Shown here piece after piece: positions 49,462-58,680 of a stretch of DNA of 64,000 nucleotides. Position 1 is the first letter of the stretch. Each line of letters starts with the position of its first letter. The DNA is from Alphaproteobacteria bacterium MarineAlpha12_Bin1 (lineage in GTDB: Bacteria > Pseudomonadota > Alphaproteobacteria > UBA6615): the NCBI GenBank assembly GCA_002937505.1, contig PTJY01000005.1, positions 124,001-188,000 of the forward strand. The letters run 5' to 3'. A model generated the notes under the pieces. That model was not told the DNA's origin and did no database searches. It worked only from the letters and a program-made list of their open reading frames with translations. Made by a program: the position numbers and the translations under genes.

Positions 49462-50933
49462 TATTTCAGCTCACCTCCCAATTCTATAATAGTAGAAGCG
49501 GCAACATCAGTATCATCAAAAGGAATTATTTGACCTCCAACTATTTGTCCTGTTTCATGTCCTTTTCCGGCAATTATCAAAATGTCGTCTTTAGAAAGTT
49601 GACTTATTGCTTGCTCTATTGCAGTGGCGCGATTGTTAATTTCTATTGCGTTAGGACATCCAGATAAAATCTGTTTTCGTATAGAGCTGGGGTTTTCATT
49701 TCTAGGGTTGTCATCTGTAATGAAAACTCGGTCACACAGTTTAAAAGCAATCTCGCCCATTTTTGCTCTTTTAGTGGAGTCCCTGTCTCCACCTGCTCCA
49801 AAAACTAGATTGAGATTACCCTTTGAATGATTCTTTACTGAAATAATTAATGATTCTAACGCCGCTGGGGTGTGGGCGTAGTCAACAAACACTCGTGAGC
49901 CATTCTGGAGGCGTCCAATGAGTTCCACCCGTCCTTTGATCCCATTAAGATTGGCTAACGCGGAAAAAGCATCATCTATATTTGAGCCAAGAGCTATTAT
50001 TAATCCTAGCGCCGCAAGGGCGTTATAGGCTTGGAAAGAACCTATTAGGGGTATGTGTGTCTCGTAAGGTTTTCCAAAAATATTCAGGCAAACTCTTAAC
50101 CCTTCAGGAACAGAATCCAAGCAGTCAATTTGTATATCAGAAGCGTTTTGGCCAAAGGTTAAAATATTTTGGCCTTTATCTCGGCAAATACTGTAGAGTT
50201 TATCAAATTCAGCACTATCACTGTTAAGTACGGCTGTTCCTTCCTCAGGTAGAAGCTGTTCAAAAAGGTAAGCTTTAGCATTAAAGTATTCATTTGTGTT
50301 TAAATGATAATCTAGATGATCATGGCTTAAGTTTGTAAATGCTGCCGCTTGAATATTTACCCCATCTAAGCGGTGCTGATCCAGACCATGAGAAGACGCT
50401 TCAATTGCTATTGAGTTGATATTCTTATCTTCCAGTTCAGATAATAATTTATGAAGTTCAATCGGATCAGGCGTAGTAAGAGAGCTTTGAATATCAAGTC
50501 CTTCAGAATCAACTCCTAGAGTTCCTATGCTGGCGGAAACAATACCCAGTTTTGTCCATATCTGCTTAGAGAATGAAACAACAGATGATTTACCGTTTGT
50601 TCCAGTGACCGCAGCAATATTTTTTGGCTGGCGTTCATAGAAGGTGGCCGCTAATTCTGCTAAATGCCGGCGAGGGTTTTCATGAAGAAGCAGGCATGTT
50701 TTATCATCTAGCTCAGTGCCTTCTGGAGCAAGTATAGCCACAGCACCATTATTTATGGCTTCAGAAATAAAATTCCTGCCATCGGTGGATGATTCCTTTT
50801 GTGAGCTTGGAAGCGCAGCAAATATATACCCAGGTTTAACCAAACGGCTGTCAGCAGCGAGCCCTGTGATCTCTATCTCATGTAGCTCTTCAGTATTTAG
50901 TGCCATGCCTGCCATTAGTTTAGTTAACTGCAA
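49461..50933 (-). CDS. murE: UDP-MurNAc-L-Ala-D-Glu--meso-diaminopimelate ligase MurE
   Basis: The ligase has 490 residues. It has ITGLAADSRLVKPGYIFAAL, the P-loop VTGTNGKSSVVS (about 109-120), and the specificity motif DDNPRNE (about 408-414). DNPR is diagnostic for meso-diaminopimelate over lysine, so the peptidoglycan is of the Gram-negative type. The start is a TTG at 50933 that gives the family N-terminus MQLTKLMAG and overlaps ftsI by 14 bases. An ATG six codons later is an alternative. Confidence 0.95.
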   Translation of the reverse strand: MQLTKLMAGMALNTEELHEIEITGLAADSRLVKPGYIFAALPSSQKESSTDGRNFISEAINNGAVAILAPEGTELDDKTCLLLHENPRRHLAELAATFYERQPKNIAAVTGTNGKSSVVSFSKQIWTKLGIVSASIGTLGVDSEGLDIQSSLTTPDPIELHKLLSELEDKNINSIAIEASSHGLDQHRLDGVNIQAAAFTNLSHDHLDYHLNTNEYFNAKAYLFEQLLPEEGTAVLNSDSAEFDKLYSICRDKGQNILTFGQNASDIQIDCLDSVPEGLRVCLNIFGKPYETHIPLIGSFQAYNALAALGLIIALGSNIDDAFSALANLNGIKGRVELIGRLQNGSRVFVDYAHTPAALESLIISVKNHSKGNLNLVFGAGGDRDSTKRAKMGEIAFKLCDRVFITDDNPRNENPSSIRKQILSGCPNAIEINNRATAIEQAISQLSKDDILIIAGKGHETGQIVGGQIIPFDDTDVAASTIIELGGELK

Positions 50934-52611
50934 TCCTCTGTTTCCTTGAGCTTTGGTTTGTTTGGTTATTTAACGAGACTCCCTTTATGTCTGGAGCGTT
51001 TACCATCACTGGAAAAACTCCTAACAAGGGTGCAATCTCGGAGATTACTCTACCGACAACCGGAGCAGCCACTCTTCCCCCAGTTGGGCGCAATTTGTTT
51101 ATTTGTTTTGGATCATCGATGTTCACTATCACTACGTATTTTGGGGAAGTAATAGGAAAAACACCGACGAAAGATGAAATTAATTTACTCCGATCGTATC
51201 CGCCCCCTCTAGATTTATCCGCGGTTCCAGTTTTACCCCCTACTAAATAATCAGCAGCATCAGCACTTCTGCCTGAGGTCTTCAGGACAACTTCCCTTAG
51301 AAGTTTTCTCATGATTAAAGAGGTTTTTTCGGAAATTACTTTTGTTCCATGAACTGGTTTATTGTCTTTTTTAAGCAAAGTCGCTTGATAGTGGTTTCCA
51401 TTGACTATTGCTGCTACAGCTGTGGCAGCATGTAATGGACTTACGGATATTCCATGGCCATAGGATACAGTCATTCTGTAGATTTTTTTCCAATTATCGG
51501 GAGGTTTGGGTGTTCCTTTGGCCGCTAATTCGATACTTGAAGGGCGCAATAAACCAAGATCCGTGAAAAATTTTTGTTGAAGGCTCCTATCAAATTCTGC
51601 AGCTATTAATGCTGAGCCGATATTGGATGAATGTATGAATATCTCGGGAACTGTTAGAACTTTATTTTGGGCATGATAGTCGCGGATAATATAACGACTA
51701 ATATAAATTGGTTTTCTTGCGTCATAAGAAGTGTCTAGCTTAACTTTTCCGCTTTCAAGTGCAATTGCTGTATTAAATATTTTGAATATAGACCCCAACT
51801 CATAAATACCGTGAGTAGCTTTGTTAAACTTTTCATTGTCGGTTGCAGTTCCGGCTTCATGAGGCATGAAGTCTGGAAGCGAGACGAGGGCAATGGTTTC
51901 GCCAGTTTCTGCGTCAAGTACAATGCCTGATCCGCCGATTGCCTTATATTTATCTATCTGATTGTACATTTCACGTCTAAGAACCTGTTGAACGCGAACA
52001 TCTAAGGAGAGTTCCAGGGGCTTTTGGTTTTCTTTTAGAATTTCATCACAAAATAGCTCTATTCCCGCTAAGCCCTTATTATCGACATTTGTATACCCTA
52101 CTGCATGAACCGTCAGGTTGCGCATGGGCCAGTATCGTTTCTCCTCATATTTGAAATCAACGCCGATGATGCCAAGCTTATTAATTTCATATTCCTGTCT
52201 TGGGGTAATTTCTCTTTTAAGCCAAACAAATTCTTTCGACTTTGCAGAGAGCTGTTTTACAAGTTTTGTTTCACTTAATTCTGGAAGGATTTGAACTATA
52301 GACCTAGCTGCTTGTATAGGATCAATAACTTTTTTTGGGTTTCCGGTTAAGCCGGGAGTCCTTAAGTTTGTGGCGAGAAGTATACCATTTCGATCAACTA
52401 TATCAGCACGGCTCATTTTAATGCCTGCTGTTACATTTCTAGTTTCTATTGTGTTTTTCCGGCTTTCTTCATTCAAAATTGTTACGTCAACAAGGCGAAC
52501 AGCTATGACAAGGAAAGCAGCGGCAACCAGTGTTCCACCAAAAAGGAGTCTGGATTTAGCCTTCTCAAGAGCTTTCTTATTTGTACTTTCAAATGAAACA
52601 CGACTAGTCAT
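50920..52611 (-). CDS. ftsI: peptidoglycan D,D-transpeptidase FtsI (PBP3)
   Basis: This class B penicillin-binding protein has 563 residues. A short cytoplasmic tail is followed by one membrane helix (about 23-45). The pedestal domain has ADIVDRNGILLATNL. The transpeptidase domain carries SIFK (nucleophile Ser near 272), SSN near 327 and KTGTAD near 457. The canonical SxxK middle residues are Ile-Phe instead of Thr-Phe. It crosslinks septal peptidoglycan with FtsW. The ATG overlaps the ftsL end by 8 bases and the end overlaps murE by 14. Confidence 0.96.
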   Translation of the reverse strand: MTSRVSFESTNKKALEKAKSRLLFGGTLVAAAFLVIAVRLVDVTILNEESRKNTIETRNVTAGIKMSRADIVDRNGILLATNLRTPGLTGNPKKVIDPIQAARSIVQILPELSETKLVKQLSAKSKEFVWLKREITPRQEYEINKLGIIGVDFKYEEKRYWPMRNLTVHAVGYTNVDNKGLAGIELFCDEILKENQKPLELSLDVRVQQVLRREMYNQIDKYKAIGGSGIVLDAETGETIALVSLPDFMPHEAGTATDNEKFNKATHGIYELGSIFKIFNTAIALESGKVKLDTSYDARKPIYISRYIIRDYHAQNKVLTVPEIFIHSSNIGSALIAAEFDRSLQQKFFTDLGLLRPSSIELAAKGTPKPPDNWKKIYRMTVSYGHGISVSPLHAATAVAAIVNGNHYQATLLKKDNKPVHGTKVISEKTSLIMRKLLREVVLKTSGRSADAADYLVGGKTGTADKSRGGGYDRSKLISSFVGVFPITSPKYVVIVNIDDPKQINKLRPTGGRVAAPVVGRVISEIAPLLGVFPVMVNAPDIKGVSLNNQTNQSSRKQRIAVN

Positions 52612-52975
52612 TTATTGGAGCCTTGGAAAAATAATTTTTTGTTAAGGAGCCCTTTTCACCCATGGGGTCTTTTTTCCTAGTTACCAAGGATGCAGGTACT
52701 ACCCGTTGGGGAATTGAAGAAGCATCCAAAAACTGAGAGCTTTTTAGTGGTTGTAACTTTAGATATTTACTATTTAAAATTTCTAACCGTTCAGGTCGGT
52801 TAAGCTCATGCCAGTCCGCTCTCAGGGCTAAAACTTTCAGCTGATTTTCTTTGATGTCACGGTTTAACGTGGCTAGTCGTTTTTCTAGTTTATCTACCTC
52901 AAAGGTGATCCTAAATAAGATTCCTCCTGCCATAATACAGAGCATTATCAGGATGAGGGTCGCTCGCGTTTTCAT
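52604..52975 (-). CDS. ftsL: cell division protein FtsL
   Basis: This small bitopic protein of 123 residues has a membrane helix at about 5-22 (ATLILIMLCIMAGGILF) followed by a leucine-zipper-like coiled coil (VDKLEKRLATLNRDIKENQLKVLALRADW) and the conserved LNRPERLEILN segment. It sits between rsmH and ftsI as usual. It recruits FtsQ and FtsB and activates FtsWI. The overlap with rsmH is ATGA, and with ftsI 8 bases. FtsL is poorly conserved in sequence, so the call rests on fold features and position. Confidence 0.92.
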   Translation of the reverse strand: MKTRATLILIMLCIMAGGILFRITFEVDKLEKRLATLNRDIKENQLKVLALRADWHELNRPERLEILNSKYLKLQPLKSSQFLDASSIPQRVVPASLVTRKKDPMGEKGSLTKNYFSKAPIND

Positions 52976-54015
52976 TTTTGACCTTCCTGACTGAGCGAGC
53001 TCCAGCTGGGTGCACTAGTACGCTCAGCTATTCTGAGCCGTGCTGATCGGGCTCTTGGATTAACAGATATTTCTGCCTCGGTAGGTTGGATGGCTCGCTT
53101 TTTTAGTAAACGCCACGTAGGTTCTTTAACTTCTTTGGGGTCGGGACGATGGCGTGATCCCTTATGGTCATTACCACTTCTTTGACGAAGGAATACTTTC
53201 ACTTTTCTGTCTTCTAGAGAGTGAAATGAAACGATGGCTAATCTTCCACCAGGTTTGATAACCTTCTCAGCTTCATTCAGCCCCAGTTGTAACTCATTTA
53301 TTTCATCATTAATTTTTATTCTTAGGGCCTGAAAAGTACGAGTAGCTGGATCAATCCTATTTAATTTGTTTCTTCTCGAACGATTTTGACTTCCCGCTAC
53401 GGAACGAATGATTTCTGCAAGCCTACTGGTCGTCACAATGGGTTCATTTTTTCTGGCACTCACTATTGCACGAGCTATACGCTTTGAAAGCCGTTCTTCT
53501 CCATATTTATAAATAAGGTCTGCCAAATCGTCCTGTTCGAGAGAATTCACTATTTCGGAAGCAGTCTCACCTGACTGACTCATGCGCATGTCTAAAGGGC
53601 CATCTTGGCTGAAAGCAAAGCCCCTATCGGGATTATCAATTTGTAACGAGGACACGCCTAAATCAAGAGCAACACCATCAACTTCTGATAAACCACAAGT
53701 TGATAAATGAGCATTCATATTACCAAAATGTCCGCAAATTAAATGTAGTCTATCAGGATAACGTTCACTTAGTACTTTATTATAGGAAATTGCATACGGG
53801 TCTCTGTCAATTCCCACAACTATACAGTCAGAAGACTCCAGGAGTGCTTTAGTGTAGCCTCCCGCTCCTAATGTGCCGTCAACATAAACTTTTCCACTTT
53901 TGGGAGATAAGGCCTCGATAACGGCTTCTAATAATACAGGTGTGTGGCTAAAAGCATTATCAGTGACGGCATTTTCAGCCGGTTTATAATCATGACGAGG
54001 AGCGGCCCTCGCCAT
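52972..54015 (-). CDS. rsmH: 16S rRNA (cytosine-1402-N4)-methyltransferase RsmH
   Basis: The 347-residue methyltransferase (formerly MraW) has HTPVLLEAVIEALSPK, the SAM motif VDGTLGAGGYTKALL, GVALDLGVSSLQIDN, GFAFSQDGPLDMRM, the ERLSKRIARAIV block and GRLAIVSFHSLEDRKVK. It methylates C1402 in the ribosomal P site. It begins one base inside the mraZ stop (TGATG) and overlaps ftsL by 4. The N-terminus is about 25 residues longer than in E. coli. Confidence 0.97.
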   Translation of the reverse strand: MARAAPRHDYKPAENAVTDNAFSHTPVLLEAVIEALSPKSGKVYVDGTLGAGGYTKALLESSDCIVVGIDRDPYAISYNKVLSERYPDRLHLICGHFGNMNAHLSTCGLSEVDGVALDLGVSSLQIDNPDRGFAFSQDGPLDMRMSQSGETASEIVNSLEQDDLADLIYKYGEERLSKRIARAIVSARKNEPIVTTSRLAEIIRSVAGSQNRSRRNKLNRIDPATRTFQALRIKINDEINELQLGLNEAEKVIKPGGRLAIVSFHSLEDRKVKVFLRQRSGNDHKGSRHRPDPKEVKEPTWRLLKKRAIQPTEAEISVNPRARSARLRIAERTSAPSWSSLSQEGQK

Positions 54016-54488
54016 CAGTGTTTCTCCTCTTTAGACTTTTGTGGTGGTGGCCTTAAGGTCAATTTTTGTTCTGAGGCAATGTTTGTGGCGTTCAGTTGAT
54101 AAGCGTAGAAGTCTTCAGGCTCCCAGATTTCGAAGAGTGGTCCGCGCCCAACGAATGCGGCTTTATTTGTGATTTTTGCGTGTGTAATTAGACTGGAAGG
54201 TAAAACAATTCTGCCATCCCCATCAAATGAGAGTTGAACTGTTTTTGAGAAAAGTGTAGCAGTTAGCGCGTCATGTTCATCTGAAAAGAAGTCATAGGCA
54301 TTTACACTATTGCTAAGCTCTTCCATCCATTCCATTCCGCCACATTGTATTGCGGGATACTTAAAAGAAGGCATAGCGACTATTCCATGAAACGTCTGCC
54401 CAGCCAAAGCAGAGCGAAATGCGGCGGGGACAGAAACCCTCCCTTTTGTATCGACTTTGTTGACCGTCGTTGAAAGAAACAACGCCAT
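54015..54488 (-). CDS. mraZ: transcriptional regulator MraZ
   Basis: This 157-residue protein is built of two AbrB-like repeats, each with a DxxGR signature (VDTKGRVSVPAAFR at about 13-26 and DGDGRIVLPSSL at about 96-107). MraZ forms rings and represses its own promoter by binding TGGG-type repeats. A four-repeat array lies 110-144 bases upstream. It heads the dcw operon and overlaps rsmH by one base. The C-terminal 20 residues are a charged extension. Confidence 0.96.
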   Translation of the reverse strand: MALFLSTTVNKVDTKGRVSVPAAFRSALAGQTFHGIVAMPSFKYPAIQCGGMEWMEELSNSVNAYDFFSDEHDALTATLFSKTVQLSFDGDGRIVLPSSLITHAKITNKAAFVGRGPLFEIWEPEDFYAYQLNATNIASEQKLTLRPPPQKSKEEKH

Positions 54489-54597
54489 TTTGTTTGTCCG
54501 TTTGTCGTAACGACGCTACGCTCCGTCATTAACTGGTTTACACTCTTCTTCCTAGTTTTGAAGGTTTCAAATCTTAAAAGGACAAACCTTATAAAAC

Positions 54598-54638
54598 TGG
54601 GATTATATGGGATAGCATGGATATTTATGGGTAGTCAA
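54598..54638 (-). promoter_or_regulatory. mraZ promoter region with four-copy MraZ box array
   Basis: On the plus strand TGGGA, TGGGA, TGGAT and TGGGT begin at 54598, 54608, 54618 and 54628, exactly 10 bases apart. Such 10-base-periodic TGGG repeats are the known MraZ binding signal. A minus-strand -35-like TTGACT (54633-54638) and a TATAAT (54602-54607) overlap the array, though their mutual spacing (25) is too long for one classical promoter. Autorepression of the dcw operon is inferred. The rest of the 345-base mraZ-rnpB gap shows only AT-rich sequence. Confidence 0.7.
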
Positions 54639-54833
54639 CGGGATCTAGCCAATAAATGCTTAAAATATAAGTAAATTTTGGCAAATTTTTTAAATTCTTA
54701 AGAGAATCAAAAAATTTTGTAGATCTTGACATTAATCTCATGATTAAAGCTAAAAAAGAAATGTGGTAGTAATTTGTTCTGAAATTGTTCAAATCTTGTT
54801 TGTTAATCCCGAATCTTATTCTTTAAAAAAGAG

Positions 54834-55227
<394 letters not shown>

Positions 55228-55247
55228 GTCTTATTTTAGAAAATAGC

Positions 55248-55958
55248 TTAGTTCTCTGCAACAGATTTTAGCAACCGGCTTAAAATTGAAATTGTCTCAT
55301 CATCAGCAATTCCATCGAAGCATTTGGGGCGGAAGTGCCTTTGAAAGGCACTAATCACATCTTTTAATGAATTATTTTCCGTGTCATATCCATAAGAACT
55401 AAGCATCTTGGAGATAATTACGTCCTTATATGTTTTGCTTTTTATAGAATGAGGTTTGGGCCAAATTCCTATTTTTTCTGAAGCAAACTGTTCCCAAGGA
55501 AAAAGCTCCCCAGGATCAATTTTTCTTCCTGGAGCAACATCAGAGTGACCTATTATATTTCTAGGAGGAATTGGATGCGTATTTATTAACTCTTTAGAAA
55601 GCCTTATAAGTGCATCAATTTGTGGATCGGGGAAATTTCTATAACCAAAATCATGCCCAGGATTAGATAATTCAATCCCTATAGAGTGGGAATTTATGTC
55701 CTTTATTCCCCTCCAAGAGCTTATGCCTGCATGCCAAGCTCGGTTCTTAGTTGCTACCAATTGATAAGTATTCCCTTTCTCATCTAATAAGAAGTGTGCG
55801 CTTACCTTAGATAAAGGGTTACATAAATGCTCAAGAGATAGAGAGTGACTACTCATTCCCGTATAATGCAATACAAGCATATTAATTTTAGGTTCATTTC
55901 CGTCTTCAGAAATTCTAGGCCCATAATTGGGCGATTTATAACTTTTGATCCAGGCCAT
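55248..55958 (-). CDS. ampD: N-acetylmuramoyl-L-alanine amidase, AmpD/AmiD family
   Basis: This 236-residue protein is an Amidase_2 domain with zinc ligands in LVLHYTGM (His32 region), WHAG and GHSDVAPGRKIDPGE, followed by a C-terminal peptidoglycan-binding-like repeat (about 185-232, with VISAFQRHFRP). It cleaves the lactyl-alanine bond in anhydro-muropeptides during cell-wall recycling. No signal peptide is seen, favouring a cytoplasmic AmpD over the AmiD lipoprotein, although the binding domain is more AmiD-like. The ATG shares one base with the stop of the ABC-F gene. Confidence 0.9.
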   Translation of the reverse strand: MAWIKSYKSPNYGPRISEDGNEPKINMLVLHYTGMSSHSLSLEHLCNPLSKVSAHFLLDEKGNTYQLVATKNRAWHAGISSWRGIKDINSHSIGIELSNPGHDFGYRNFPDPQIDALIRLSKELINTHPIPPRNIIGHSDVAPGRKIDPGELFPWEQFASEKIGIWPKPHSIKSKTYKDVIISKMLSSYGYDTENNSLKDVISAFQRHFRPKCFDGIADDETISILSRLLKSVAEN

Positions 55959-57772
55959 CAATTTTTAAGAGATTCGCTCTCAGCCTCTAGCTCTAGCCAA
56001 CGGTTTTCGGCAGAAGATATAGAATCATTTGTGTCCTTTAACTCCTTCGCTAATTTTTTGTAGCTGTTAGGATCTCTAGAAAACAGCTGAGGATCCGAAA
56101 GTTTAGATTCTATATCTTTTTTAGTTTTTTCCAAAAAGGAAATTACCTTGGGTAATTCATCGAGCTCTCGCTGATCTTTATAAGATAATTTTTGGACTTT
56201 AGCTGTTGAACGTTTCTTATTATTTTCTGACCTTTTATTGTTTGCTTTCTTTTTAGTGGCAGTTTTTGGTGTTATTCTTTTAGCGATTTGGTGAGTATAA
56301 TCTGTATAGCCTCCAGCATACTCAGTAACTTTACCTTCAGATTCGATAACAAGAGTGCTTGTAACCACGCTATCTAAAAAATCTCTATCATGACTAACTA
56401 TAATTATAGTCCCGTTGTAGTCATCAAGCATTTCCTGCAGTAAATCCAGAGTATCTAAATCGAGGTCATTGGTCGGTTCGTCCAGTATTAGTAAGTTACT
56501 TTCCCTAGACAGTATCTTAGCTAAAAGCAATCGGTTTTGTTCTCCGCCCGAAAGAGTTGATATTTTTGTATGAATTCGTTTTGGATCAAAGAGAAAGTCG
56601 TTTAGATAAGAGATCACATTCCTTTGTTTGCCCCTTATAACTAGCGAATCGCCTCCTCCAGGAACTAGTGCTTGAAGCGGCGTTTCAGAAAGCTCTAGGG
56701 TTTCTCTTAGTTGGTCAAAAATTGCTATATTCAAGTTACTGCCTAAACGAGAAGTGCCGGAATCTGGTTGAGTATTTCCAATTAGTAGATTTAATAAAGT
56801 AGTTTTGCCAGAACCATTTGAGCCTAGTACTCCTACCCTGTCTCCTTTCATAATTTTTGTTGAAAAATTAGAAATTATTTTTTTTTCATTATATTGTTTG
56901 CTTAAGCCACTTGCTTCAATAACAAGGCGACCACTCATCTTTCCGGAATCTATTTTAGCTTTGTAATTCGATTTCTCTTCAAGTCTCTTTTTATGTTGAT
57001 CTCTAAGATCCTTTAACTTTTTTATCCTTCCTTGATTTCTTTTTCTTCTTGCGGTCACTCCATGTATTAGCCAATGTTCCTCAGCCTGAAGTTTTGTGGC
57101 TAATCTCTGGGCACGTTTTTTTTCCTCATCTACAAGTCTCTCACTCCACTTATCAAACTCATCATACCCAGCCTTATGGTGAAGTATTGTTTGTTGATGC
57201 AACCATAGAGTCTCAGTTGACACCGCCTTTAGAAAAGCTCGATCATGACTGATTACAAGAAACGTTTTATTACTTTTTATTAGTCTGTTTTCTAACCACT
57301 TAATTGTATCTATATCAAGATGGTTTGTTGGCTCATCCAAGAGAATTAATTCAGGAGAGCCTAATAGGGCTTTAGCTAAATCAACACGTCTGCTTTCGCC
57401 TCCAGATAAGCTTCTAATATTTCTTCCGCCGTCTATCTTCACTTTTGAAAGAATTTCTTCCACTTCGTGTGGTTGACCATTTTTATTATTTGACCCCAAC
57501 ATGAAGTCCGCGACTGTTCCACTTTTTTTTATCGAGGTATTTTGTTGTAAAAAGCTAATTTTAAGACCCGGTTGTATATATATATTTCCCTGGTCAGCTT
57601 CGATTAGACCTGCAATTAGTTTAAGTAACGTTGACTTTCCGGTTCCGTTTTTTCCAACTAGACAAGTTCGAGTGCCGGGCAAAAGGTTTAATTCAACATT
57701 TTGGAAAAGATGTTGGCCACCAAAACCAATCAAAATATTGTCTAGGGCTATTATTGGTAAATCGCTGGTCAT
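55958..57772 (-). CDS. uup: ABC-F family ATPase, Uup-like
   Basis: This 604-residue soluble protein has two ATPase cassettes. The first Walker A is GKNGTGKS (40-47) with SGGESRRVDLAKAL and LILLDEPTNHLD. The second has GSNGSGKTT (about 339) with SGGEQNRLLLAKIL and DEPTNDLDLDTLDLLQ. A charged linker joins them, and a C-terminal coiled coil (about 540-604) is typical of Uup. There is no membrane segment. ABC-F proteins act on ribosomes, and Uup is linked to DNA-branch handling and transposon excision in E. coli. It is transcribed with ampD. Confidence 0.9.
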   Translation of the reverse strand: MTSDLPIIALDNILIGFGGQHLFQNVELNLLPGTRTCLVGKNGTGKSTLLKLIAGLIEADQGNIYIQPGLKISFLQQNTSIKKSGTVADFMLGSNNKNGQPHEVEEILSKVKIDGGRNIRSLSGGESRRVDLAKALLGSPELILLDEPTNHLDIDTIKWLENRLIKSNKTFLVISHDRAFLKAVSTETLWLHQQTILHHKAGYDEFDKWSERLVDEEKKRAQRLATKLQAEEHWLIHGVTARRKRNQGRIKKLKDLRDQHKKRLEEKSNYKAKIDSGKMSGRLVIEASGLSKQYNEKKIISNFSTKIMKGDRVGVLGSNGSGKTTLLNLLIGNTQPDSGTSRLGSNLNIAIFDQLRETLELSETPLQALVPGGGDSLVIRGKQRNVISYLNDFLFDPKRIHTKISTLSGGEQNRLLLAKILSRESNLLILDEPTNDLDLDTLDLLQEMLDDYNGTIIIVSHDRDFLDSVVTSTLVIESEGKVTEYAGGYTDYTHQIAKRITPKTATKKKANNKRSENNKKRSTAKVQKLSYKDQRELDELPKVISFLEKTKKDIESKLSDPQLFSRDPNSYKKLAKELKDTNDSISSAENRWLELEAESESLKN

Positions 57773-57787
57773 TTATTTAGAGGGTTA

Positions 57788-58513
57788 TTAGAGCCCTCTC
57801 TGGGTAGATATTTTATCATAGGCACTATTTATAACAGCTAGTTTGTCATTGGCGACTTCAATAAATTCTTCAGGCATTCCTTGAGCTATTAGGGAGTCGG
57901 GATGATGTTTCTTAACTAGTTTATGGTAAGCAGTTTTAATTGTTTCATCATCCATGTCTTGTTTAACCCCCAGTATTGTGTAGGGATCTGAGTTATCCGA
58001 TTGGGTATGTTCTGCAAGTAGTCGAGAAAAATCTGACTCAGTCACTCCGAAAATATAGGCTACATTTTGCAAATAGTCTCTTTCTTGTTCCGTGATATTG
58101 CCGTCGGCCTGGGCGATGTAAAATAAGCAGGCTAAGAGCTCCTCTAGAATAGCTGGATTATCTGAAAACATACCCGCTACTTGTTTTGCGTAAGGTTCGT
58201 ACCCAGCAACACTTCGACGGGCCTGATTAAATACACGTGCAACATTATTCATTTCTTCAGGGGCAACTCTGAAGACTCTTTTAAAAGCAAGTATTTCAGC
58301 CTCGGTTACAACGCCATCTGCTTTGGCTAATTTAGCTCCTAAAGCAATGACTGCTATAGTAAAACCAATCTGTTTAGTAGGGTCATTATTATCATTTATA
58401 TTCCGTTTGCTGCTGTCATATACATGTCCAGCAACAGCGCCAAGTAAAGCTCCTAATGGCCCCCCTAAAGCGAATCCGGCCGCCCCACCTACAATTTTTC
58501 CCCAAATACTCAT
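57788..58513 (-). CDS. djlA: DjlA-like co-chaperone (TerB + J domain)
   Basis: The 241-residue protein starts with a glycine-zipper membrane segment (IVGGAAGFALGGPLGALLGAVAGH), a TerB-like helical domain (about 50-165, with AKLAKADGVVTEAE and IAQADGNITEQE), and a C-terminal J domain (about 175-238) with the HPD tripeptide in KKHHPDS. DjlA proteins are inner-membrane DnaK partners linked to envelope stress. It lies 15 bases upstream of uup. The symbol is by architecture and not by confirmed orthology. Confidence 0.85.
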   Translation of the reverse strand: MSIWGKIVGGAAGFALGGPLGALLGAVAGHVYDSSKRNINDNNDPTKQIGFTIAVIALGAKLAKADGVVTEAEILAFKRVFRVAPEEMNNVARVFNQARRSVAGYEPYAKQVAGMFSDNPAILEELLACLFYIAQADGNITEQERDYLQNVAYIFGVTESDFSRLLAEHTQSDNSDPYTILGVKQDMDDETIKTAYHKLVKKHHPDSLIAQGMPEEFIEVANDKLAVINSAYDKISTQRGL

Positions 58514-58680
58514 AACGAAGGTTTAACGTAAACTTTCCAAATAAGAAACCATTCCTTTCTGACTGGTTTTAGAAAAATTAAAAAAATTCCATTACTTTCT
58601 TATTCTGCAATGGCTGACCAAAGAACGAAAATAATGTTATTTAGTTTTTTTAATTCTAATTTTTTATAAGTTTTTTCAAA

